Assembly: GCF_023343835.1 (NCBI RefSeq)
Contig: NC_064443.1
Span: forward strand, 9,982,001 to 10,046,000
Reading direction: 5' to 3'
Source: Lagopus muta
Lineage: Eukaryota > Chordata > Aves > Galliformes > Phasianidae
DNA length: 64,000 bases
Shown here: piece after piece, positions 9,191 to 21,349 of the stretch
How the letters are laid out: the number at the start of each line of letters is the position of its first letter
Numbering within the stretch: position 1 is the first letter of the stretch
Made by a program: the position numbers and the translations under genes
Notes under the pieces: model-generated
Told to the model about the DNA's origin: nothing
Seen by the model: only the letters and a program-made list of their open reading frames with translations
Databases searched by the model: none

Positions 9191-11790
9191 AGGGTGTAAA
9201 CATGAAGGAGAGAGCTGCAGTATCAAAGGGACAGCACACGGTACAGGGCTCAGAGCTGGCAGCTTTCACTGCTGTGTGGATCAGCGGATGGGGGATAACT
9301 GAGAGGCAGAGCTGCCTTATAATGGCTGTATTTCACTTAAGATTGTTGCTTTGTGTCTCGAGTTGTCATGCCCTGTTCCCTCCAAAGATGGGCATCGGGA
9401 GCTGTCCCACTGAAACACTGCAGACAAAACTAAGCAACAAAATATTTCCCCCATGCTTAATTGTGGTGACCTCCAAAACTGTGAGATGAATGGGAGCCCA
9501 CTGAGAGCAAGGGGACTTTGCCCATGGGGCTGAACATCACCTGCCAAATGCCATTTGTCCTTGCAGTCGCTCCCGTCCTTCTCAAGTAATAAGATGCCAT
9601 ATGGATCATCATTACCTGACCCAAAGAAATTGTTATATATTTCCTATAGCTCTCTCTAGATATATGGTTGGATTCTCAGCTGATGGGAAGCAACGCTGAT
9701 TCATAGCAGCTGAAGACAGAGCCCCTTGTGTTTTGTCTTGTCTTCTCATCTCATTGAACTTCCCAAGGATCTAAATGAATGTAGGGGAAATATGACCTTG
9801 GCTCACTGAATTGTTTTGGGGGCTAATGTGCTGAGAGATTTATGGGCAAAGAGATTTCTTTTTTTTTTCTTTCCTCTTCCTTTTTCTTTAATAAAAAAAT
9901 GCTTTCATTCAGTAGCTTTGATGGAAAGCCTGCGAGAACCCATGATAAGTATGTAACCGGAACAGACTCATATTAGATATCACTGTTACAAATCTATTAG
10001 TCCCACACATTAGAGCATGTGCTGGACCTGATGAGCTACACTAGTGGGAACATGAGTCATTTTCTGAAATAGATGTAGCTTGCAAATCTTTTAGACTGTT
10101 ATCCAATTCCTTTTCTTTCAGTTTAATTAGGATATAAAACATGGCCTTAAGAGCTCACAAGAGTGGAAAAAACTCCATGTAAGAGATAGGGAGCCAGCTG
10201 TGAGCGTCTCCCAGCTGTTCTGCTGCTGATTCTGCTGGCTGCTGCCCACCAGGTGGTTTTGCTGTGCCCTCAAGGGCCAGGTCTCTCGAAACAATGCAAG
10301 ACAGGACAGGGCTACTTTTGCTCGTGAGAGGGTAATGTGCACAAAGCTGGTTGGACTTGGGCTTCCTTTGCATTCTTGCTCAGCCGAACCTTCACTGGGA
10401 GATGCTGGGTTCCCTTCCTGGGCTGCATTGCTTTGCTGGGACACTCAGCACCTGCAGGGACTTGGCCAGCACCCAGCATCACTCCTGACGTGGGGAGGGG
10501 TCTGCAGGGTAACACAGCAACAGCAGAGAGCAGCAACGAGACAAATCAGCGGTGGTTCTTTTCCAGCCACATATGCAAAGCACCTATAATGAGCGGAGAT
10601 GAGCCCCTGAGATCTGTGATGCTGCTGATGAATTAATATAAAATCAAACTGTACACTTTAAAGACAAGAGCATCCAGCCCTTCTCATAATCGATGCAGGG
10701 CATGTTTCATCCAGAGCAGATCTGCTATCATTGGAGCTCTTTCTGTTCTTGAATTCATCTGTTCTGTACGTTTGAGGACTGGTGCAATTAGCATTTGGCT
10801 TTGCACAATTCAGAACCTAATTCCTATGAATTTCCATGTCTCCCTTTTTCTTGTTTTGATTCTTGTTTGTCCGTTTGGTAGTTTGTTTGGTAACATATTT
10901 CCTGATTGAAATAAAAATAGCAGAGATGGGCATTTACTTTCTTCCTGGACAGATTCCTTTGGATAAGGATTTATTTCTTTTTTAAAGAAGGACACCTGGT
11001 TTCCTCATAAATGAGTGTTGGCAGGTTGAGGGGGGAGCAGGGAGGGAGGGGAGAAATGCATCTGTTTAGAACAAATGCAACACCATAGGAAAGCTTGATA
11101 ATATGATCCAAGATTGGCCCGATTGCCTGATGCTTTAAACATATGGCACGCTCCTATATATATTATGCATGGAAACTAGCTGCATGCACATAGCAGCCGT
11201 TCTGCAATGTTTTACATACAGCCTGCCAAACCCTTAACTTCCCTGTTCTTATTCAAACACAGCTCTCAGTGAAGACAATGAGCTTTTATCTAAGAGGCTC
11301 ACAACGTTATGCATGCTCCATCCCTTCTCTATTAATTTCATCTCATCCGGATCAGGATTTTGTCCTTATGCACTGAGCCCTGACCTTCCTGCTCCCGAGG
11401 GCTTCTGTAGATGGAAACGTGTGGCGCTGTAGCAATGGAGGAAGTGCTGCTGGGCAGGAAAATGAGCCTCATCTGCAGCAATGTCAGTGGCTCTGATGTA
11501 ATGCTCATATACATCAATGTGTTAGCTCTGGCTCTTGTTATTATGTACTCAGCATAGTCTAGGATTGCTACGAGAGTTTTCCAGATCCACAGGGGCAAGG
11601 TGAGCACTGGGATCTAGTATGGAATGTGCTAAGAGCTGAGGAGAAACTGCCCTACTTTCTACCTCGCCTTTGTCTGGCTGAGCTTTCTTTATTGTGTGGG
11701 AAAACTGCTCTTCTGAGTGGAACTTTTTACATCATCTGTGCAAGGAGGACTTGTACATTCATTAAGCATTCCGTATTTTTTGTGTGTGTC
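9191..11790. other. Unique non-coding DNA
   Basis: There is a T/C-rich tract at 9854-9889 and otherwise no repeat or exon that I recognise. The overlapping frames at 10127-10636 on both strands lack domains and look like chance. Confidence 0.45.
9854..9889. repeat. Pyrimidine-rich low-complexity tract
   Basis: T runs interrupted by C, followed by AATAAAAAAA. No other meaning is evident. Confidence 0.8.
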
Positions 11791-12245
11791 CGAGGAAGGG
11801 CAATGAAGCTGTGAGGGGTCTGGAGCAGAGCACAAGTCTTAAGGGGATTGGCTGAGTGAACTGGGGCGGTTCAGTTTGGAGAAGAGGATGCTCAGGAGAG
11901 ACCTTGCTGCTTTCTACAGCTGCCTAAAAGGAGGTTGTGGAAGGCTAGAGGTTGGACTCTTTTCTCAGGTAACAGTGATAGGAGGAGAGGTAATGGATTT
12001 AAGTTGCCCCAGCGGGTGTTCAAGTTGGATAATTAGGAAACATTTATTCTCTATAAGAGTGGTAAGGCACTGGCACAGGCTGCCCAGTGAGGTGGTGGTG
12101 TCACCATCCTTGGAGGTTTTGAAGAACCATGTGAATGTGACACTGAGGGATGTGGTGGATGGTGGCACGGTGGAGGTGGGTTGACAGTTTGACTGAATTA
12201 TTTTGGAATGTTTTCCAACCTTAATGCTTCTGTGATTCTATGATT
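11791..12245 (+). mobile_element. CR1 LINE 3' fragment (about 455 bp)
   Basis: This is one of the longest CR1 copies here. It starts within ORF2 (GAGGAAGGGCAATGAAGCTG, GGGGTCTGGAGCAGAGCA) and continues through TTTGGAGAAGAGGATGCTCA and TAAAAGGAGGTTGTGGAAG to the 3' end at TTCTGTGATTCTATGA. The open frame 11876-12184 on the plus strand is the remnant of the ORF2 C-terminus ([14 protein letters not shown] motif), not a host gene. The 5' end is truncated. Confidence 0.95.
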
Positions 12246-13288
12246 TTTGTATGGCTGGCAAGAAATTGGGCTGGGGAGTGCTTTTGTGTGTCTGCCTTGG
12301 TTACCATTAGTGCTGTGCTTGGATTTCACAAGGGGGTACATTTTTTGAGAAGAGGGAAACATCCTTTTTTTCTTGAATTTTCTTGAAGGGCTGAACCAGG
12401 TGTTAATGTTACCAATCAGCACAGTGTCATCATGTGTTTCCTTGCTATGCTGATGTTTTTGCCCTTTTCAGGGGTCTTTTTACAACTGATATTTCTAATG
12501 CCTCTTCAAGTGGTGACAATTTCAAAATGCAAAGAGCAGACTTTTTTGAATCAAGAAAAGAAGGTGCTTCAAATTGTTCAGTCCTGTAGTGATTCAGAGC
12601 TTCACTGCCAACCTAGATACCACCTGCTTGCCAAAAAGGCTTTGAGGCATCCAGAAACAATGTGGAGAGTTTTGCACAACTTCTTCTACCATTATTTCTG
12701 CAAAAGAAAATTTCCAGCAGTGTATCGGTTTTGACAGGCGTAATTATGCCTAACACGGTGTCAAAACTTCACAGTTTTGAAGAACTTACTGTCAGTCTGA
12801 TCCCTGTCCACCCACATCTCCATTGAGAGGGTCTGAAACTGGTCAACGCTTCTTTTCAGTTGTCATTAGTTGGTAGCTGGCATGAATTCTAGGGATTTGA
12901 TTAAAAAGAATATCCTCCTTCTTTTGTCATCTTGAACACTGAGTAAGGAAAAGTGTTTTTGCTGTCTTTGAATTTCATTTTCTCCTCTACATAAAATATT
13001 ACCTAAATTTCCTGAGCTCTGTCAGATACTAGGGGAATTCCTGTCCTCTTCTTCCCGTAAATACACTCTGTGGCCTTGCAGCAGTAACACCAAAATCCTA
13101 CACAATTAGACTCTAAAGGGTGATCCAAATTCAGGTTTAATCTTGGGCAAAAAGAAGCCTTTAGATCAAAAATCCCCACTACTGTGCGAAGCAAAGGCTC
13201 TGAATACACTGCGATGCAATGATCATTAGAGAGGCAGAAGATCTAAAGTTTAACACTCACCCAGATGAGTGATGGATAAACATGGTTT

Positions 13289-13318
13289 CCCCCCCCAAAA
13301 AAAAAAGAAAAAAAAAAG
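13289..13318. repeat. C8 run followed by an A-rich run
   Basis: Eight C residues abut about twenty A residues with one G interruption. This kind of tract is prone to slippage and sequencing error. Confidence 0.85.
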
Positions 13319-14217
13319 CACTTTCTCATGCTCTTTAATCCATCCAGAATTAACAACTGGGTGCTGACTGAGACACAGCTTGATTGGGAAGAGATGAAGG
13401 GACAGAGTGGAAGCTTAACGCACAGCCAGCTCAAAATGAATGTGTTTAATGCTGCCTATCTCAGAAGCTTTGAAGAAAAAGGCTTCATGTCCTCAGTGAC
13501 TCCCTGCAGCAACTTTTTGGCATTAAAGTTCGCGTAAGAGAATTATGAGTTCCCATTATCACGTATGGAGATGGGATCCATTGTGCTGATTCCAGCACTG
13601 TAGAGATTTAACATTTGCCATGCTTCGTTCTGCACATACACTGTGATGTGTCCTTTTCAAGTCACAGCCGACTACATTGAAATCTTGACTGACGCTGCTT
13701 ATCTGATAGGGGCCGCTTCTTTGCTGGCTGCTCTTTAGAGTGATAAATGTCAGGAGTTTGGGAGTTTGCTTGTATCTGGGCATTCCATCTGAAACTTTGG
13801 GCAGGTAATTATCCTGAGACCATGGGACTTTGTCATGAAATCCACTGCTGTGCTTGTATAAGGAACAAGTCAGCCAAGGGTCATGGATTCGCAGTATCCA
13901 GGAATCAGGAAGCCTCCACAAAGATAAGGAAAGAAGGATAAAATCTGAACAAAGATTTTCCCCTACTGAAAATGAAAGCAGACCTCTTCTGACATCGTGA
14001 AGTTGTCTACGCTGGTCACCTGGGAAGGCCATGAATTTGGACTGACCCAGTGGCCTCCAGATTTGAGACTTCAGTCAACCAAGCAAAGCAACTAACCCTT
14101 GCAGACCAGTGTCACAGCTGGAGCAATGTGATAAACCTCTTATGAGAGGGAACTGAGACATAGGGCAGCCAGTGGGTGCTCAGCAGAAAACTTTCTTTCC
14201 CCATAAACTCTTAACAC

Positions 14218-14236
14218 TTTTTTTTTTTTTTTTTTT
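14218..14236. repeat. Poly-T tract (19 T)
   Basis: An uninterrupted T run. No retroposon body is seen on either side, so it is called a homopolymer only. Confidence 0.9.
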
Positions 14237-15149
14237 GGTCCTGTTGAAGTCTGCAATGAGTTGGAATTGGAGGTTTCTTCTGCTCCATTCCTTCCTGGTT
14301 CTTGCTTTTCTTTTCCAGGCTTACTTGGTTCTTCCCCTCCAGCATTTACCAGCTGAAAACTGAAAATAGGGTTCACTGAAATCCATCACATTTTGACTAG
14401 AATCATTCTCAGTGCTGATGAGCTCTGACAAATTAGTGTTGACAGTGTGGGGAGGGAGAGGAGCAGGGATCATCTTGACTCCCTTTTGCCCAGTATGGGG
14501 CTGTTCCCTCCAGTGTGTCCCACAGATTAAATAACTAAGGTCTCTGGCCAGAATTAATGTCACTTTTCTTTTCTGGAAAAGCTGTCCAAGCCAATCTCAG
14601 TGAGTTTGTTGGCTTCCATACAACACAGGAGGAGGTCAGGAAAGTGCTTGCATTTTGGCCAGCTGTGACAGTGACCACAAGAGGCTGCCTGGATCCTGCT
14701 GATGCTGGTTGCAAAGTCTGGGGTAATAGGGCTGGGGTTGCTGTGGATTGGCACTGAGAAGACAGAGAAGCTCTGGCAGCTTCCCCCACTGCCCTGGGGC
14801 TCACTGCAGTGTGCCATTTGGAGGCACAGGGTGAGGAAGGCTCTCTCTGTGTTCACGCGCCTGAGTCAGTTCATTTAGGAGCTGGAGGGTAACAATTGCT
14901 TTATCTGGTTGTCTTTTTGTTGTTGCTTGTGCCTTTGTTTGCTTCCCCCTCCTTTCCCCTTAACATACCCTTTGAGCTGTTCTTTAATTGAAGTAAACGG
15001 AGCAGCTGCTATGGTGTGTGTTGTTTTTCCCATTTTCCCCTGTGAGTCACACATTTCCTTCCTTAATGTCTCTATCTTCGTTGGTCTGTACTAATGAAGC
15101 TCCACATCTCAGCTGCTGAATGCTCAAGCTCGTCTGCCTGGAATTTTCT

Positions 15150-15440
15150 AACTCATTTCAATTAATTTCCCACTTTCTCCTTTCCCTCCTGCTGCCTTTC
15201 TCCCGCTCCCATTCCATAGTTCTTTCTCTCCCTGTCTTTTCCTCTTCCTCAATCCCTTCCTGCATGTGTGTCCCTAGCCACAGCTCCCCATCCCCTGCCA
15301 CTACGTGCAGGGGCAGAACCGTGCAAGTGAGCTCAGCCCTTGTTGTGCCTCTTTCCCTGCAGCCCCCTCCTGCCTGCTGCCCTCTGTATTGCCCCTTTCA
15401 CTCAGGTTCTTTTCTCCTGCACTGTTTTTCAGAGCAATCC
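15150..15440. repeat. Pyrimidine-rich (CT) region
   Basis: The plus strand is dominated by C and T (CTTTCTCC, CCTTTCTCCCGCTCCC and similar). The open frames read through it (15120-15473, 15305-15595) are Ser/Pro/Leu-rich for this reason and are not supported as genes. Confidence 0.6.
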
Positions 15441-16063
15441 ACAAAGCGCTTTCAAATCCATGGCCCCTCCTGACCCCATCTACTCCTGATCTCTGGCAGC
15501 AGCCTGTGTTTCAGAGGAAAGTGACTTTGTCCTCTGCTCCTGCCCCTGCACATCAGAGATGCTCATGTTCTGCTCAAGACTCAACCCAGGGCTGAAACGA
15601 GAGGTGCACAGGCCATGGGAGTGCAGGCGCATAGGGTGCTGCACATCACTGAGTACAAATGATGCATGTGCTGGGAGATGCAGCATCATCACAGGTGCCG
15701 TGGTGAGGAAAGGCTCCTACAGCTCTGGGCTGCAGAGGGGCTGGAGAAGCTCTTCCTCGGAGCTAGGAAACACCAGAAAAGTATATTGTCCCTTTTGTCC
15801 CTCTGTGCTCCATAGGGAAAGGAAATAAGGCTGTATAGCCCCATACCTGAGACTCAGTGGACAAAGCTATTTCTTGGTTGTGTGTTTTGCACAGGATTCA
15901 ACCCAAAGTGCACAGTCAAGAGCAAGCAATGGGATAGACAAATGGCAACAACTCCACTCTGCTTTGCTTTACTTATGAGGTCGTTTTTTCTACAGCTCTA
16001 CTTACTCCAAGAATAGTAACGTGGGCAGTGGGAAGCAGTGTGTGGTGTGAGCTGTATGCCATG

Positions 16064-16130
16064 GAGGGCTGAGGCACAGAGAGGAGAAGACGTGAACCAA
16101 AAGGCTATGCCCTGAATAAAGTCAGGTATG
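16064..16130 (-). mobile_element. Possible MIR fragment (antisense, weak)
   Basis: A 16-base match to the MIR core, CTGAGGCACAGAGAGG, is followed by a diverged stretch that can be aligned loosely with the rest of the core. It is short, so a chance match is possible. Confidence 0.4.
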
Positions 16131-17894
16131 TCCTAGAGCACCCCTCCTCAGTGCTTGCCTCTGCTGAAATGAACTGAATTGCAGAAGTCTGCTGATCAGG
16201 GGTTGCAGTGCTAGTTCTGCTCTTTTTTTCATTATTATTAATTTTTGGTGGTTATTGGTAGGCATTTCCTGCCTTCATTTTAGCTCTATGTCCTGCTGAT
16301 CTCCGTTGCATTTATATCCTTGCTCAGACAGAATAGAGGGAATGTTGTTTCTTTTCTTAAAAAGTTGGGTAGCCGAGGAATAAAGAAGCAAGGATACAAT
16401 CAGAAACTTGGAGTCAGAGCATATCACATCAACTGTAATGTGTCAGCAACCCCTTAAATCCGTTATGGAGAAGAGCCTGTAACCAGTCAGCACTGCATTC
16501 TCAGTAGTGATCCTCAGCATCGTCAGGAAATCCAAAGAGACCTCTGAGAATTTCTGTTTTAGATAGAAGCCCTCACTAAAATCCCACTGTCATAGCTAGA
16601 GCAATGCCCTTCCCAGCTTTCCCTTTCTCTCTTCCAACCTACAGCCATATTTTCACATAGGGATAAGCAGAACTGAGTCCTTGAGATTTGGTTGCAGGAA
16701 TCTGATCCCAGACCTTGAGTTTTGCAAGTTAATTCCACCCTTATCAGTAGACATCTGCTTCCCCCAGGAAGAAAATCAGGGTTAAAATCATTTTGGAATC
16801 ATCACTGAACAAAGAAATGCAAATCTTTTCAAGGAAGGAAAATCACCTTGCTAGAGATCAGATGGTTTACATGCTCCTAGGCAAACCAGAGGAAGAAGTC
16901 AGAATACGAGCACTGGATGGCTGGAGGAATTTTGCTCTTGCTTTAAATTTTGTCATATTGCTTTCACTTGAAAATGCAGGTTCAAAGGAAAATAAATAAC
17001 ATAACGAAGCAAAACACACCAGTTCTTTCCTCTTTGGCTTCAGGGCCTCCTGTTGAGGTTTCTTCATCACCATAGAGATAATATTGCTTGTTAGACCAAA
17101 GACTAGTAGTTGGAATTCAAGTGGACAAAAAGACCTAAACAAACCCATTATAAATCCCCAATTACTTTCAAACTGTCAGGCTTATTAAAAAATGTAAATA
17201 TCCTTCTCATTCTTGCAGAGAGTGTATAAAAATGCATGAGGCTAAAAGTCAGCTGAGCTGAAAGGAGCCGATTTGTGAAATAACTTTGCTGAGAAAATGG
17301 CAGTTGTTGTTCTTGGAGGGTAGAAGGAGGACAATGTTCACCTGCTTGAGCCACCGATTGCACCCAATTCTTGGCACGCTTCTGGTGCTACCCTGTTCTA
17401 CTGGCTTAATACATCTTTTAAGATAGTTTAATACATCTTTTTAGGCTGATGCTCAGCTCTTTGCAAGAGACAGGGAATTTCTACCAGAGGATAAGACTCA
17501 TAGCCCAAATACAAGCCCTACACTTTTTGGTATTTGTTACTCACTTTGGTTAAACCTTTTTTATTTTTTGGTGCGTTTCTTCTGTTTTCTCCTCTCTTCA
17601 CTCTTCTGTGGATAGAAAGGAGATTTCTTTTGATTTCAAATTTGGCCCTTCTCCATCCACAAAGGTTCTTCTCTTTAATGCAATATAGTAATACCTGTTT
17701 TCTCACCCTGACCTACTCCTGAGTTCAGTAATGACTTGCCCAGATGCTGAGATGTTCCACTCTCGAGCTGATGCTAGCCCAGTATGAAGGTAAGGTCAGT
17801 TCTGGAGGGAAGTAGAGTATCCTCAGTTTTCATCAACATGAATTCTACTGAGGACCTTCTTCCCCATTCTGTCCCTTCTACAGCAACCAAGGAC

Positions 17895-18085
17895 GGGCAG
17901 TTAGGCACTAGAACAGGCTCCCCGGGGAAGTGATCATGGCACAGAGTTTGATGGAATTCAAGAAGCATCTGGATAATGCTCTCAGACATATGATCTGAAC
18001 TTTGTGTGGTCCTGTGTGGAGTTGGAAGTTGGGTTCAATGGTCTAAATTGGTTCCTTCCAACTTGGAATACCCTATGATTCTGTG
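17895..18085 (+). mobile_element. CR1 LINE 3' fragment, second tail type
   Basis: The landmarks are GAACAGGCTCCCCGGGGAAG, then AATTCAAGAAGCATCTGGA, GTGGTCCTGTGTGGAGTTGG and CCTTCCAACTTGGAATACCC, ending in CTATGATTCTG. The GGTCCTGTG-TGGAG tail differs from the commoner GGTGGACGGTTGGACTGG tail in this window, so it belongs to a different CR1 subfamily. The same tail recurs near 25.1 kb. Confidence 0.88.
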
Positions 18086-20461
18086 GAGGACAGTCCTCAG
18101 GAGGGAAAATTATCTCTAGAGCTTTCTTCTTTTGTTGCTAATTTTGTAGATATCAAGTCATGCGCTTGAGATGACAGGGTGCTCAAGAACAAGCTCTGGC
18201 CTGCAAAGGGCTTATCAGCTAATAAAAAGTCAGAAAGAGCATGTGAGAGATATGGTGGTCCAACATATCAGCTGTCATGTCCAGATTTAGTTGGCATCAT
18301 ATTGAAGGAGAAAACAAGAAAAGATTTGTAGGTGGAATAATAAATTGGGCTGGTAGAGAGCTTCTCATATGCAGAAGATAGCAAGGAGAAAGCATGGATG
18401 TGTTTGTGTGGAAGAAGGATGCTGGAATGTGCTGGATCTTGGTATGTACTGCTGCATTGATGCAACACTGGTGGCCAGGGAAGTGGAAGGAAGGGTGGGC
18501 CTTCAAAGGAAGACAAGGAATTTAAATGTTCAATTGCAGCATTGCTACGTGTATAGCAGCACATGATGTGGGATTGCTGTATTTTATCCAATTACCCATG
18601 TGTAACTCAGAGCTATTTACAAAAAGAGAGGAAACTGTTAGCTGTTTGACTAAGGAAGGAAAACTGAAGCAATAATCTAAAAAAAACCCATAGTTGCTGT
18701 TCATCTCAGTCATCAGCAAGGACTGCTTTAAAATTCTGCTATCTTAAAATCTTACTAGAAAATTCACAGAGACAGCTGAATTTGGCACTTCTGTTAGAAA
18801 AAGAAAACAAAACAGGGTAATCCTTTTTTTCCCATTTTGCAGATGCTTTGGCACTATTCATATTTCTGTCTGGATGCTTTCAAGAATGCAGTATTTTAGT
18901 TTTAGAACATCTGAAGGAACCCCCAGGGCCTTGGCAGCAGCACCTTCCCAGAACTCCTGGTTGAAGCATGAGCGTGGTGGAAGGCACAGAGGTGAAATGC
19001 AACCTTCCTGTGAGCTTCTGCTCCACACCACCTTCACTTCCAGCAATCAGCCTGTGATGGAGGAATCTACAATACCCCAGTGATCGTCCTCCCGACTGGT
19101 AATCCTGCAGGGATTGCCATGGTCAGCATAGCTGGGATGTTCTCTGCCTTGAGATTTTAATGATGGATTTTCAGACTGAAAGGACAAGAGCTGACTCCAT
19201 ATTAATGCCAAACTTTAAATGTTTTGACTATACAACTGAAACACCATTACCTATTCCCCACAGAGCTCCACTCTTTCTTTCTCTCTCCTCCACTTCTCCT
19301 CTCCACACTGTAGCCTTTTGTATGTCTCAGGCATTAATCCCTCGCTGCCGGGGTGTGTAAATTAAAGAATAATAGAGCTGCAGAGGCATAAGCTTGCAAT
19401 GATGGGGAATGTGTTTGTCTGCTAAGAAGCAATTTCAGCGAAAATTAACTCAATTTCATCTGAAATAGTGAAGACCGGCATAAGCTGGCAGATCCCCGAG
19501 GATGGTAAAATTACTTCGTCAAAGCTCTGCTTGCTTAAATTAACCAAGCAAGCACTCCAGGTTATTGGCAAGATGCAGCTAGTAACTAGGTTTTAATAAA
19601 CAAAAATAGCTTTTTGGATAAATAAGGAAGGTGCAAAGTGTCTTATGTATTCTGTTGATGTTTTCATCTGTATGACCTCGACAGCAAGACCTTCACATTC
19701 CTGCAGGCGCATTCTTTGATTCCCTGTGTCCAACTGGTCTCTCTTCTGAGTCTTAGCAAACAACCTGAAAGTGCTTCTGGAGACGATGTAAGATTAGCTT
19801 TTATTCCAGCATCTAACAGACTGTTTGCAATACCTAGGTGAGAGAACAGCAACGCCTTTTAGGGTTATTTCTGTGTTTTTCAAAGTTGGAAGATGACTAT
19901 TCTTGATTTAAATTGCTTCACCTCAAAATATAATGCAGTGTCAGGACAAGAGTTAGTCTACACTGTCACTGATACAGCAGATTCCCCAGCTGAATACATT
20001 GCTGCCAATTGGCAAGTCAGGATGTGAGCTCCCTCCTCCTGCTAGGAGTAAAGGTCCAAGGGAAGTGAAAATTTCATTGTCAGAAAGATTGATTCAAGGA
20101 GCAGCTCAGAGAGCTTGTTAATCACTTGAGAATATGCTGTAAGTTCTTTTGGTGGTTGTACTGTCGTGTTTGTTTTTTTTTATTTGGTTTTCTTTTGTTT
20201 GTTTGTTTTGATTTGGTGGTTTTTTTTTGCTATTAATAGCTTTTCTTAGGACTGTGTTTTACAGAAGCATTGTGCTGTTGGAGGTTATGATCACTAGGAG
20301 GGGTCTTCTGTAAAATGCATGTTGGGCTTATTGCTCTGTCTCTAGTCTACAAGCATCAGGACAGATTTTTTTTTTCTTCTGGATTCCGTTCCTCTTGGTA
20401 CAGTGATTTGGGTTTTGGGAATAGTATTCATCAGAAATACTATCAGAAATATCCAACCCCC
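18086..20461. other. Unique non-coding DNA
   Basis: No gene is recognised. The segment 19370-19640 is AT-rich, has little repeat character and resembles a conserved non-coding element by eye. A T-rich tract lies at 20168-20230. Confidence 0.4.
20168..20230. repeat. T-rich / (TTTG)n low-complexity tract
   Basis: Long T runs alternate with GTTTGTTTG units. Confidence 0.85.
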
Positions 20462-20551
20462 AAAGCAGGAGGGTTGGAACAGGATGATCTTTGAGGTCCC
20501 TTCCAACCCAAGCCATTCTGTGATTCCATATAATTCAATGATCCTATGATT
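20462..20551 (+). mobile_element. CR1 LINE 3' tail
   Basis: The sequence GGGTTGGAACAGGATGATCT, then GAGGTCCCTTCCAACCCAAG and CCATTCTGTGATTCC, ends in degenerate repeats of the ATTCTATG unit. About 90 bp remain. Confidence 0.9.
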
Positions 20552-20722
20552 GTGTTATTGGTTAGGAGCGTAAAAGGCTTAAAAACCTATTTTTTGGAAA
20601 AGAGTATGAAAGATCTGCTCAGAACTGCAAAAATACATCACTGTTTTGACTTTCTTAGGCTCCTGCCCCTCCATCAATATTCCATGAGCACTTGATATTT
20701 GAAAGCTACCCTTTGTATGAAT

Positions 20723-20843
20723 ATAGAATCATAGAATCAGAATGGCTAGTGTTGGAAGGTACCTCAAAGACCATCTAGTTCCAGCACCCCTGCCATGGGC
20801 AGGGTTACCACCCATTAGATCAGTCTGCCCAGGACATGCTCCG
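20723..20843 (-). mobile_element. CR1 LINE 3' tail (minus strand)
   Basis: ATAGAATCATAGAATCAG is followed by GTTGGAAGGTACCTCAAAGA, CCATCTAGTTCCAGCACCCC and TGCCATGGGCAGGG, the reverse complement of the CR1 end. It is oriented opposite to the copy 170 bp upstream, and the candidate LTR abuts its inner edge. Confidence 0.9.
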
Positions 20844-20846
20844 TAA

Positions 20847-21207
20847 TGTTCTAACCAATGGGTGATTATTGTCAGTGGGTGATATGTCTGTTCTTGGCCA
20901 CAGGCTCCCATTGAATGGGATCATTAATGATTGGTTGAAAGAAAGGAGAGCTGCAGAACTGTCAGACCAGCCAAACCAGAGGATGAGATGAGACCCAAGC
21001 ATACCTGATTTATCCCCTCCCCACTACACTCCCCTGGCTACTTATTTCCCCCCTCCCTTTCTACTATAAATCTCAGTATCTGCAGAAGGGAAAGCAGCTG
21101 TCTACAAGATTTGCTGAGCCATCCACTCATTAAAATGTTCCACTGGCAAATAAATACTTTCTCTTACTGTTGCATATTTACAGTTTGGAGATTTCTTGTA
21201 TAGAACA
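20847..21207 (+). mobile_element. Possible solo LTR of an endogenous retrovirus
   Basis: The block begins TGTTC and ends GAACA. It carries a TATAAA box near 21065, about 85 bases of R-like sequence and an AATAAA signal near 21150, followed by a short T-rich U5-like end. This spacing is typical of an LTR. However, I see no 5-bp target-site duplication at these edges, no primer-binding site and no internal viral genes nearby, so the call is tentative. Alternatives are an unrelated promoter-like unique sequence or a CR1-adjacent fragment. Confidence 0.35.
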
Positions 21208-21328
21208 ATCCGAGGTTATACTTTTTAGCTTTGCTAGTTACAAATATTGGGAGAAGACATCTGGCTAATGACCTTGGTTACTGCCATGAACCATAGTGAC
21301 CTGTTTTGGGAGACAGCTTGCAGCCCCT

Positions 21329-21349
21329 CAACAACAACAACAACAACAA
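21329..21349. repeat. (CAA)7 microsatellite
   Basis: Seven perfect CAA units. Confidence 0.95.

Larger units (their letters stand above)
12246..17894. other. Unique non-coding DNA, partly pyrimidine-rich
   Basis: About 5.6 kb has no recognised gene. The minus-strand frame 13559-14032 (157 aa) has no domain. Homopolymer tracts occur at 13289-13318 and 14218-14236, a CT-rich region at about 15150-15440, and a weak MIR-like piece at 16064-16130. Confidence 0.45.

Noticed and set aside
11876-12184. Plus-strand 102-aa frame with a protein-like stretch ([14 protein letters not shown])
   Set aside because: Also a CR1 ORF2 C-terminal remnant inside the CR1 copy at 11791-12245.
13559-14032. Minus-strand 157-aa open frame
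   Set aside because: No domain or splice support. It looks like a chance frame.
15120-15595. Ser/Pro/Leu-rich open frames
   Set aside because: They are produced by a pyrimidine-rich stretch and have no coding signature.
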